From the NCBI GenBank assembly GCA_029335935.2, contig JARJMV020000324.1, forward strand, positions 1 through 9,157: a stretch of 9,157 nucleotides of DNA. Reading direction: 5' to 3'. The DNA is from a bacterium (GTDB lineage Bacteria; Armatimonadota; Fimbriimonadia; Fimbriimonadales; GBS-DC). Positions within the stretch are counted from its first letter, which is position 1, and each line of letters begins with the position of its first letter. Shown here in pieces: positions 1 through 5,289 of this stretch. The notes beneath the pieces were generated by a model. That model did no database searches, was not told the DNA's origin, and saw only the letters and a program-made list of their open reading frames with translations. The position numbers were made by a program, and so were the translations under genes.

Positions 1-222
1 CGCGGTCCCGACGCCCTGCCGCCCGAGACGGCGGCGCTTTACGATGCGTTCCTGAACGCTGTGCGCCAATACTTGGAAACGCCGCCGCCCCATCTCCACG
101 ACTCAGTACCCACTCTCTCGCCTGCCGAGCAACTCAAGCAGGAGCAGCTCTTGTGGCGTCAGGCGCGTGAGGCGTTGGAACTGTGTGAGAAGTGGCGCAA
201 AGCGATGCGCACGGACGATTAG
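1..222 (+). CDS. C-terminal part of an unrecognised protein (5' end outside window)
   Basis: The frame is open from the first base to a TAG at 220-222 and gives 73 residues; codon third positions are mostly G/C, as in the other genes here. The visible part starts in a helix-like stretch (about residues 8-26, LPPETAALYDAF), passes through a proline/histidine linker (ETPPPHLHDS), and ends in a charged amphipathic helix rich in Q, E, R and K (PAEQLKQEQLLWRQAREAL) with the tail KAMRTDD. I see no catalytic motif, membrane segment or metal-binding pattern and do not recognise the family. It converges on the minus-strand gene at 266-784, with a GC hairpin between them. That the gene is real rests on codon use and on the hairpin just behind the stop; its function is unknown. 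Confidence 0.6.
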   Translation, partial: RGPDALPPETAALYDAFLNAVRQYLETPPPHLHDSVPTLSPAEQLKQEQLLWRQAREALELCEKWRKAMRTDD

Positions 223-225
223 TAT

Positions 226-255
226 CTCCCCCACCCGTGTGGAGGCATGGGGGAG
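226..255. terminator. Bidirectional terminator-like hairpin between convergent genes
   Basis: CTCCCCCA (226-233) and TGGGGGAG (248-255) form a perfect 8-bp stem with a 14-nt loop. It starts 3 nt after the stop of the plus-strand gene and ends 10 nt before the stop of the minus-strand gene at 266-784, so it could end transcripts from both sides. There is no clear T tract, so the assignment rests on position and stem strength. Confidence 0.55.
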
Positions 256-265
256 GCAGGGGAGC

Positions 266-784
266 TTATCTGGAACGGGTCTCTTCCACCACGCGGATGT
301 CGCCGCGCAGCGCCACGCCGCGATAGGTAAACACAGGTTCAGCGTCGGGGGCGGTGCGGAACGCCACCGCAATTGTATCGGGGTCGCCCTCCGTGCTGTC
401 GGCGTCGCGGTTATCCGCCACGCGCACCGTTACGATGCCCTGCGTGCGGCGCATACCTTGCCGAGTGCGCTGAGTCGCCCAACCGCGCCCCGCAAAAGTC
501 GCCACGCCATTCTCCGCATCGACCGACAGCTCCGCCAAGCTGGTCAGCTGAACCGTAGTGACCGCGTTTGCGCCGCGCACTTCAATCTCGAACCCGCCGC
601 CTTTGCGGGACTGACCGTTGTATTCGATGCTTTTGACCGCGAATCGGAACTGCGCGTTGGGGCGCTCGGCGTCGGGAACGCCCGCGAAGCCTTGCCCAAA
701 CGTGGCGCGCACAGTGACCGTCTGCGCATACGCAAGCGCGGCTACTGCGCCTATCGCTACCAACCACAACAGTTGGCGCTTCAT
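266..784 (-). CDS. Small exported beta-rich protein of unknown function
   Basis: 172 residues. The N-terminus is a Sec-type signal peptide: MKRQ, a hydrophobic core (LLWLVAIGAVAALA) and a likely cleavage site AYA|Q near residue 20. The mature part of about 150 residues alternates short hydrophobic and polar residues as in beta strands, has no cysteines, and includes GKG-like turns (RKGGG), ATFAGRGW, a VTVRVADNRD stretch and a DPDTIAV stretch. The pattern 'G.ATF.G.G ... V.V.DN ... D.I' recalls the beta-sandwich post-COAP-1-type repeats of surface and secreted proteins, but this is only pattern resemblance. A strong Shine-Dalgarno site (GGAGGAG, complement of 791-797) sits 6 nt before the ATG and fixes the start. 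It is divergent from lysA and convergent with the gene at 1-222, so it is probably monocistronic. Function is not known; a periplasmic or surface role is inferred from the signal peptide only. Confidence 0.75.
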   Translation of the reverse strand: MKRQLLWLVAIGAVAALAYAQTVTVRATFGQGFAGVPDAERPNAQFRFAVKSIEYNGQSRKGGGFEIEVRGANAVTTVQLTSLAELSVDAENGVATFAGRGWATQRTRQGMRRTQGIVTVRVADNRDADSTEGDPDTIAVAFRTAPDAEPVFTYRGVALRGDIRVVEETRSR

Positions 785-868
785 TCGAGACTCCTCCTTC
801 AGTTAGATAGTCAGAAAGCATTTGCTCTCTGCCATATCCTTTAAACGCCACTTGGGGGCAATCGTTCA

Positions 869-905
869 TTGATATTTCTCCGATTGTAGGTATACTCTTG
901 CGCCG
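869..905 (+). promoter_or_regulatory. lysA promoter, leaderless type
   Basis: TTGATA (869-874) and TATACT (891-896) are separated by 16 nt, a good sigma70-type pair. The -10 hexamer is preceded by GG (GGTATACT). Only 9 nt separate it from the ATG at 906, so transcription should begin about 2-4 nt before the start codon. No Shine-Dalgarno sequence fits in that space. Confidence 0.65.
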
Positions 906-2201
906 ATGTGGTTGGGCACGCAAAGGGTTAACGCGCGCGGACACTTGGAAATCGGCGGTTGCGACGCGCTGGAGTTGGCAGAACGGTTCGGGACACCCCT
1001 CTATGTGTTGGACGAGGACGCGCTGCGGAGGCGTTGTCGCGAGTATCGCGCTGCGTTCGAGACGCTCAAGCCAGACACGGAAATCGTCTACGCAGGCAAA
1101 GCTGCGCTGAACCGTGCCCTCTGCCAGATTATCGCCGACGAGGGGCTGGGCTTGGATGTGGCGTCGGGCGGCGAACTCTACACCGCGCTGCAGGCAGACT
1201 TCCCGCGCGAGCGCATCCACCTACACGGCGTTTACAAAACTGAAACTGAGCTGCAGATGGCGTTGCAAGCAGACATCGGCGCGATAGTCATCGACAACTT
1301 CGAGGAAATCCGCCGCCTGCACGCGCTTGCTCACACCCCAACGCCAATAATGCTGCGCGTCGCGCCCGAAGTGGATGCCGAGACGCATCCGCTAATCCGC
1401 ACGGGTCAGCGCGACAGCAAGTTCGGCTTCCACTGGCTCAACGGCGACGCCTACCGTGCGGTGGAATCGGTGCTGCAAACGCCTACGCTCATGCTTAGGG
1501 GGTTCCATTGCCATATCGGTTCGCAGATTAGCGATTTGAGTGCGTTTGTATCGGCGGCGACCGCGATGGTGGAGTTCGCCGACACCGTGCGCCAGCGTTT
1601 CGGCTATATCGCGCCGCTGCTCAACATCGGCGGCGGACTGGCCGTGCGCTACACGCCCGACGATCAGCCCCCGTCGGTGCAAGCGTATGCGCAGACGCTT
1701 ATCGGCGCACTGCGTGAGGCGTGCGAGCAATATCGCTATCCCGAACCTGCGCTGGGCGTTGAACCCGGACGCTCGCTGATTGCGGAGGCGGGCGTCACGC
1801 TCTATCGCATCGGCGCTGTGAAGCAGGTTCCGCACGAGCAGCCGAACCTACCGCGCAAGTACCTGATTGTGGATGGCGGCGTGTCCGACAACCCGCGTCC
1901 CCAAATGTACGGCGCACGCTACACCGCACGCCATGCCACGCGCGCCGCAGAACCGCATACCTGCACCTACCGCATCATGGGCAAACACTGCGAGACCGAC
2001 CCAATCATCGACTGCGCCTACCTCCCCGAAACCCACACAGGCGATGTGATTGCGGTTCTCACCACAGGCGCATACGCCTACTCCATGAGCAGCAACTACA
2101 ATCGCTATCCGCGCCCCGCGATGGTCGCCGTGCGAGGGGGCGAGGCGCGTGTGATTGTGGCACGCGAGACCTACGATGATGTGCTGCGGATGGATAGGTA
2201 A
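906..2201 (+). CDS. lysA: Diaminopimelate decarboxylase
   Basis: 431 residues, the usual length. The enzyme removes CO2 from meso-diaminopimelate to give L-lysine, the last step of the DAP pathway, in the cytoplasm with pyridoxal phosphate. The fold-type III (alanine racemase-like) barrel comes first: the PLP-lysine motif YAGKA (K65), ADEGLGLDVASGGEL (77-91), the HIGSQ motif (203-207), the phosphate-binding loop IGGG (241-244) and EPGRS (286-290). The C-terminal beta domain carries CETD (C362, the partner-subunit active-site cysteine) and TGAYAYSMSSNYN (387-399), also typical. The usual YA.KAN is YAGKAAL here, a small change. The ATG at 906 was chosen because a good promoter ends just before it and the first family-like residues (GTPLYVLDE, 29-37) follow at the expected distance. 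The stop is followed after 29 nt by the superoxide dismutase gene, which has its own -10 box; no terminator lies between them, so read-through is likely. Confidence 0.97.
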   Translation: MWLGTQRVNARGHLEIGGCDALELAERFGTPLYVLDEDALRRRCREYRAAFETLKPDTEIVYAGKAALNRALCQIIADEGLGLDVASGGELYTALQADFPRERIHLHGVYKTETELQMALQADIGAIVIDNFEEIRRLHALAHTPTPIMLRVAPEVDAETHPLIRTGQRDSKFGFHWLNGDAYRAVESVLQTPTLMLRGFHCHIGSQISDLSAFVSAATAMVEFADTVRQRFGYIAPLLNIGGGLAVRYTPDDQPPSVQAYAQTLIGALREACEQYRYPEPALGVEPGRSLIAEAGVTLYRIGAVKQVPHEQPNLPRKYLIVDGGVSDNPRPQMYGARYTARHATRAAEPHTCTYRIMGKHCETDPIIDCAYLPETHTGDVIAVLTTGAYAYSMSSNYNRYPRPAMVAVRGGEARVIVARETYDDVLRMDR

Positions 2202-2213
2202 TCTTGCGGAACG

Positions 2214-2230
2214 GGTATAATGCTCCTGTT
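2214..2230 (+). promoter_or_regulatory. -10 box of the superoxide dismutase gene, leaderless type
   Basis: GGTATAAT (2214-2221) contains a perfect TATAAT (2216-2221), 9 nt before the ATG at 2231. The -35 region is weak (TGGATA at 2191-2196 with a 19-nt spacer, overlapping the end of lysA). Spacing predicts a transcript starting 2-4 nt before the ATG. There is no Shine-Dalgarno site in front of 2231. Confidence 0.55.
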
Positions 2231-2986
2231 ATGAGCGTAAAACGCCTTTCGCGACGGGAGTTCCTGCAGCAGGCAGCGGCGACCACCGCCCTTGCCGCGC
2301 TCGCTCCCCACGCGCTGGCTATACCAACTCACAGGAGGGTATCCACTATGGCTGAGATACAGGTACTCGAAGTCACTGCCAAGCCCCTGCCCGAGAAAGT
2401 GTTCGAGACCGAGAAATTCGGCATCTCGCGTAAAACGCACGAGGAACACTACAAACTCTATCAGGGGTACGCGAATAAGACGAACGAAATCCGCCGTGCG
2501 CTGGCGCAGCTCACTTCCGACGACTTCAGTAAGGGCAACCAGAGCTACAGCCTGATTCGCTCGCTGAAGGTCGACTATACCTTCGCCTACGGCGGTTTCA
2601 AGAACCACGAACTCTACTTTGAGAATCTCGGCGGCGGCGGCTCCGAACCGAGCAACGAGTTGCGCGCCGCGCTCGCCCGCTATTTCGGCTCCTACGAACG
2701 CTGGCTGGAAGACCTCAAGGGCACGGGTATGGGCGGTCGCGGCTGGGTGTGGCTCGCCTATGATCACGACGACGGCAGCCTGTTCAACTACATCGGCGAC
2801 GCGCAAAACACCTTCCACATGTGGAACTGCACGGTGCTGCTGGCAATGGATGTGTACGAACACGCCTACTATCTGGACTTCCAGACGGCGCGCGCGCGTT
2901 ATATCGATGCGTTCATCCAAGCGATTGACTGGGATGTGGTGAACGCGCGTTATGCCGCTGCGCTGCGCATGAAATCGGCTGGCTAA
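2231..2986 (+). CDS. Fe/Mn-type superoxide dismutase with Tat signal peptide and internal start
   Basis: 251 residues from the ATG at 2231. It should convert superoxide to oxygen and hydrogen peroxide. Residues 1-30 form a twin-arginine signal (SRREFLQ at 7-13, alanine-rich core, ALA|I near 30), pointing to export of a folded, metal-loaded enzyme. The SOD body follows: the likely first metal histidine in EEHYKLYQGY (H73), the second in GGFKNHELYF (H126), GGGGSEP (134-140), FGSYERW (152-158), GWVWLAY (171-177), and DVYEHAYY (207-214) with D207 and H211 completing the four ligands. Gly122 before H126 and Gln192 match the manganese-type arrangement rather than the iron type; this is inference. 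The usual DVWEHAYY has Tyr in place of Trp. A second in-frame ATG at 2348 (M40) has its own strong Shine-Dalgarno site and would give a 212-residue form without the signal. The TTG at 2204 lies upstream of the -10 box and was rejected as start. Confidence 0.9.
   Translation: MSVKRLSRREFLQQAAATTALAALAPHALAIPTHRRVSTMAEIQVLEVTAKPLPEKVFETEKFGISRKTHEEHYKLYQGYANKTNEIRRALAQLTSDDFSKGNQSYSLIRSLKVDYTFAYGGFKNHELYFENLGGGGSEPSNELRAALARYFGSYERWLEDLKGTGMGGRGWVWLAYDHDDGSLFNYIGDAQNTFHMWNCTVLLAMDVYEHAYYLDFQTARARYIDAFIQAIDWDVVNARYAAALRMKSAG
2333..2350 (+). promoter_or_regulatory. Internal Shine-Dalgarno site and second ATG in the superoxide dismutase gene
   Basis: AGGAGGG (2333-2339) lies 8 nt before an in-frame ATG at 2348-2350. 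It is one of the strongest ribosome-binding sites in the window, yet it sits inside a reading frame, exactly between the Tat signal peptide (ends about residue 30) and the catalytic domain (starts about residue 42). Start here would make a signal-less cytoplasmic enzyme. Confidence 0.6.
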
Positions 2987-2995
2987 CCGCTCCGA

Positions 2996-3025
2996 CGGTG
3001 CGGCGGCGCCACTGCCGCTGCACCG
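2996..3025 (+). terminator. Strong hairpin behind the superoxide dismutase gene
   Basis: CGGTGCGGCGGC (2996-3007) pairs with GCCGCTGCACCG (3014-3025): a 12-bp stem with one G-U pair and a 6-nt loop, 9 nt after the stop codon. No T tract follows, so it may act as a terminator or as a 3' end protector. Confidence 0.55.
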
Positions 3026-3197
3026 CGAACACCGATGTTCCTTGTCGCTTCGATCGTGCAGATCACAAGTGCCTCAAACGCCCCTCTCCACACGCGGAGA
3101 GACAAAGCTGGTGAGCGTACAACTTTAGCGTTCGCCAGTGCGTCAGTGCGGGATGGCGCGGGGCTGTTTTTGACCCCCTCCATGCGTAGCAACCAAC

Positions 3198-3223
3198 GGT
3201 TTCCCCTGCTTGCAGGGGGAACC
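3198..3223. terminator. Long hairpin with CTTG tetraloop, possible terminator of apbE or sod
   Basis: GGTTTCCCCTG (3198-3208) pairs with CAGGGGGAACC (3213-3223) with one T-G pair, closing a CTTG loop by a G-C pair, a stable RNA tetraloop arrangement. It lies about 65 nt beyond the apbE stop on the minus strand and over 200 nt beyond sod on the plus strand. No T tract is present on either strand. Confidence 0.4.
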
Positions 3224-3289
3224 AATCCCGTTCGCGGGTTAGGCAGGAGAGGACGCAAAACAGAAGAGACGCTTTAACCTTTGAGGAGC

Positions 3290-4171
3290 TTACCCATCCG
3301 AGTCTGCTTCAACAACTGTTACTACGACCCCTCGATAGAGTTGCTGCAGTTGTTTGGCTGCAGGCGCGCCCAGCACGGCGGCGGCGGTCGCGAGGCTGTC
3401 GGCAGTGACGCCATTCGGGGCGCGTACATGCGCCAGTGTAAGCTTTGTTAGCCCTAACCCTGTGCGCGGGTCGATGAGATGTGCATAGCGCACGCCTCCG
3501 ATTTCCACATATTGCTCGGTGCTGCCTGAAGTGGAGAGCGCGGCGCGTTGCAGCGTCGTTGCACCGCCCTCTGCCAGCGCGATACGCCAGCCTGGTGCGT
3601 CGGGCGGCGCGTCGCCAGCCACTATGTCGCCCCCCATCTGCACCAGCGCGCACGCAATCCCGTGCTGACGCAGCACGCGCAACGCCCAGTCGCAAGCATA
3701 GCCCTTCGCGATACCGCCCAAATCGAGCTGCACGCCTTCGGTTTTCAGTTGAACGGCGCGTCGGCGCTGACAGAGTGTCAGCAGACGATAGCCCGACCGC
3801 GCCTGCGCCTCGCGCAGGGTGGCGTCGTCAGGTAGCTTGCCTGTGCGTCGCGCCTCCCGCCACAGCCGCACCAGCGCGCCCACCGTGACATCGAAAGCGC
3901 CGCCCGTCTGACGCGCCAACTTCTGCGCCCGCCAAAGCACATAAAATAACTCCGGGCTAACCTTGACCCAGCGACCCACCGCGCGTTGACATAATTGATT
4001 CAACTCGCTGTCGGCGCGGTAGTCGCTCATCATCTCCTCGAGTGCGCTGATACGCGCATAGGCGGCGCGGCAGGCTCGCACTGCCTGCTCCTCACGCGCG
4101 GCGTAGACCACCATCAGCGTATCGACGCCCATACGCACCTGACTGAACTCGTGGCGTTGCAAGCGAACCAT
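3290..4171 (-). CDS. apbE: FAD:protein FMN transferase (ApbE family)
   Basis: 293 residues. ApbE enzymes move FMN from FAD onto a Ser/Thr of target flavoproteins such as Nqr/Rnf subunits, using Mg2+. Motifs in order: RMGVDTLMVVYA (13-24, family N-terminus), MMSDYRADSELNQL (47-60), DVTVGALVRLW (94-104; family form is D.TVGPLV.LW), the signature DLGGIAKG (150-157), GGDI (180-183), STSG (213-216), HLIDPRTG (231-238) and TADSLATA (256-263), the last holding metal-binding Asp/Thr residues. All key positions look intact. There is no signal peptide or lipobox, unlike many ApbE proteins, so it is probably cytoplasmic. No flavinylation target or Nqr/Rnf gene is visible here. It is last in a minus-strand block but 476 nt beyond tmk with its own -10-like box, so it is probably transcribed separately. 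The ATG at 4171 has no Shine-Dalgarno site; the start fits the family N-terminus and the promoter spacing. Confidence 0.93.
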   Translation of the reverse strand: MVRLQRHEFSQVRMGVDTLMVVYAAREEQAVRACRAAYARISALEEMMSDYRADSELNQLCQRAVGRWVKVSPELFYVLWRAQKLARQTGGAFDVTVGALVRLWREARRTGKLPDDATLREAQARSGYRLLTLCQRRRAVQLKTEGVQLDLGGIAKGYACDWALRVLRQHGIACALVQMGGDIVAGDAPPDAPGWRIALAEGGATTLQRAALSTSGSTEQYVEIGGVRYAHLIDPRTGLGLTKLTLAHVRAPNGVTADSLATAAAVLGAPAAKQLQQLYRGVVVTVVEADSDG

Positions 4172-4189
4172 AGGCGCCCAAAGAGTACC
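4172..4189 (-). promoter_or_regulatory. -10-like box of apbE, leaderless type
   Basis: Read on the minus strand, GGTACTCT (complement of 4182-4189) ends 10 nt before the ATG at 4171. It matches the GGTANNNT boxes of the other leaderless genes here. It overlaps an inverted repeat GAGTA/TACTC (4183-4187 and 4193-4197). No good -35 is visible, so this is weaker than the lysA promoter. Confidence 0.4.
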
Positions 4190-4195
4190 CTATAC

Positions 4196-4647
4196 TCAGG
4201 GATGGTATAGAGAGTCAGCCATCGGGTATCGTCTTCTGCCCTTGCCCAGCGGAAGTGGCAGTGCGCCATCACTGCCAAGATTTCCACTTGAGCCGCCTGC
4301 GTCGCCCGTCATGTTGGAGCGCGCGCAGTACAGATATACGAAGCCGTTGTTGGCGAAGTCGGGGTGCAGCGCGATGCCGACAAGCCGCGCTCGCTGGCGT
4401 AGTTCACGGGCAGGCCCCACACTGTGCTGACGCCGCCGCCGTTTTGCACAAGTTTCACGCGCCCGCTGTTCTTCTCAATCACGACGAAGCGCGTCGGGTC
4501 AGCAGGAACGAGAAACTCCAGCGCAATCGGGAACGAGAGACCGCTGCTGACCACTGGGTCGGAGGTTAGATTCGCGTTGCTTAGCGTTGGGCGTAGAGAC
4601 TCCCTGCCCAGCAGAGGCTCTGGGCAGCAATCCATCGGCGCATGCAC
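4196..4647 (-). pseudogene. Remnant of a PQQ-dependent (glucose/sorbosone-type) sugar dehydrogenase
   Basis: Two minus-strand frames together read as the N-terminal region of a soluble-glucose-dehydrogenase-like beta propeller. The first (from about 4600 to 4381) has SSGLSFPIALEFL, RFVVIEKNSGRVKLV and NYASERGL. The second carries on with GIALHPDFANNGFVYLY (about 4379 to 4320). In the family these are joined as SERGLLGIALHPDF; one base is missing between 4381 and 4380, making a frameshift. The second frame then leaves the family pattern and stops at 4196, so about two thirds or more of the propeller is gone. The upstream end also lacks a signal peptide and begins right at the tmk stop. Frameshift plus loss of both ends indicates decay rather than a simple sequencing error. 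It fills most of the gap between tmk and apbE. Confidence 0.75.
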
Positions 4648-5289
4648 TTATGAGAGTCCAGTCTCGGGTTCCGTGGGGCGGTTCGGCGTCCTAAAACGCG
4701 TTTGGATGGCCGCTTGCGCTTGGCGGAGCAGCGTTTCAGGAGGCTCCAGCGCGTTCAGCACGAAGAACCGTTGCGGCTCGCGCGTAGCCTCTTGCAGATA
4801 GCCGTCGCGGATACGCTGGTGGAACTCTATTGTCTCCCTCTCGAAGCGGTTGGGTTCGTTCGCGCGGGCGAGCGCAATCTCGACAGGCGCGTCCAGCAGC
4901 AGGGTCAGGTCGGGCTGCACGCCATCGGTTGCCAGCGCGTTGAGTTGGCGCACGAGTTCGAGGGGTAGCCTGCGCCCGTAGCCTTGATAGACCAGCGTCG
5001 AGTCGGCATAGCGGTCGCACAGCACCCACACGCCCTGCTCCAACGCGGGTCGGATGTGCTGGAGCGTGTGCTGGCGTCGGTCGGCTAAGAAGAGGAACAG
5101 CTCGGTGTAGGCATCCAGCGCGTGGTTCAGCAGGATGGGGCGTAGCGTCTCGCCGAGCGCGCCGCTCGGTTCGCGTGTGAGCAGGGTTGGGACACCCAGA
5201 GCGCGCAGCCACTCTGCCAGCTGTTGCGCAAGGGTGGTCTTGCCTGCGCCTTCCACCCCCTCGAAAGTGATAAACGGCGCGCTGGGCAT
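4648..5289 (-). CDS. tmk: Thymidylate kinase
   Basis: 213 residues, normal for the family. It phosphorylates dTMP to dTDP with ATP in the cytoplasm, a needed step of dTTP supply for DNA synthesis. Visible motifs: Walker A FEGVEGAGKTT (9-19), TREP (38-41), FLADRRQH (67-74), the DRYADS signature (92-97) with YQGYGR (101-106) for dTMP binding, and the lid region ARANEPNRFERE (141-152) with arginines placed as in bacterial type enzymes. The C-terminal tail after about residue 195 (proline and threonine rich) is variable. Its ATG shares one base with the TGA of the upstream ATPase gene (TGATG), and a GGGAGGA ribosome-binding site lies inside the end of that gene, so the two are translationally coupled and certainly one operon. 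A decayed gene begins immediately downstream. Confidence 0.97.
   Translation of the reverse strand: MPSAPFITFEGVEGAGKTTLAQQLAEWLRALGVPTLLTREPSGALGETLRPILLNHALDAYTELFLFLADRRQHTLQHIRPALEQGVWVLCDRYADSTLVYQGYGRRLPLELVRQLNALATDGVQPDLTLLLDAPVEIALARANEPNRFERETIEFHQRIRDGYLQEATREPQRFFVLNALEPPETLLRQAQAAIQTRFRTPNRPTEPETGLS

Larger units (their letters stand above)
2987..3289. other. Gene-free, hairpin-rich intergenic stretch
   Basis: About 300 bp between the convergent superoxide dismutase and apbE genes. Open frames exist on both strands but none has a start signal, family resemblance or good codon use. Besides the 12-bp hairpin at 2996-3025 it holds CTCTCC/GGAGAG (3084-3101, 6 bp, 6-nt loop), a tandem 8-mer CAGTGCGT/CAGTGCGG (3136-3151), an 11-bp hairpin with a CTTG tetraloop (3198-3223) and CCCG-TTCG-CGGG (3227-3238). 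GACGC is directly repeated near 3252 and 3269. The dense structure suggests a dispersed repeat or a structured RNA; I cannot tell which from one copy. Confidence 0.5.

Noticed and set aside
167..844. Plus-strand open frame of 225 codons
   Set aside because: It lies antisense to the exported protein gene, which has a signal peptide and a strong ribosome-binding site; the plus frame has no start signal and low-complexity Arg/Ala/His composition.
582..1220. Minus-strand open frame of 212 codons
   Set aside because: It crosses the promoter region and the antisense of lysA, with no start signal and no family pattern.
2204..2230. Upstream TTG start for the superoxide dismutase
   Set aside because: The TATAAT box at 2216-2221 lies inside this extension, and the nine extra residues would sit before a textbook Tat signal.
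2171..2920. Minus-strand open frame of 249 codons
   Set aside because: Antisense shadow of the superoxide dismutase gene, whose protein has clear family motifs.
2983..3277. Short open frames on both strands between sod and apbE
   Set aside because: They run through strong hairpins, lack ribosome-binding sites and resemble the chance translations often called in repeats.
3481..3888. Plus-strand open frame of 135 codons
   Set aside because: Antisense of apbE; Arg/Ala/Pro-rich shadow composition.
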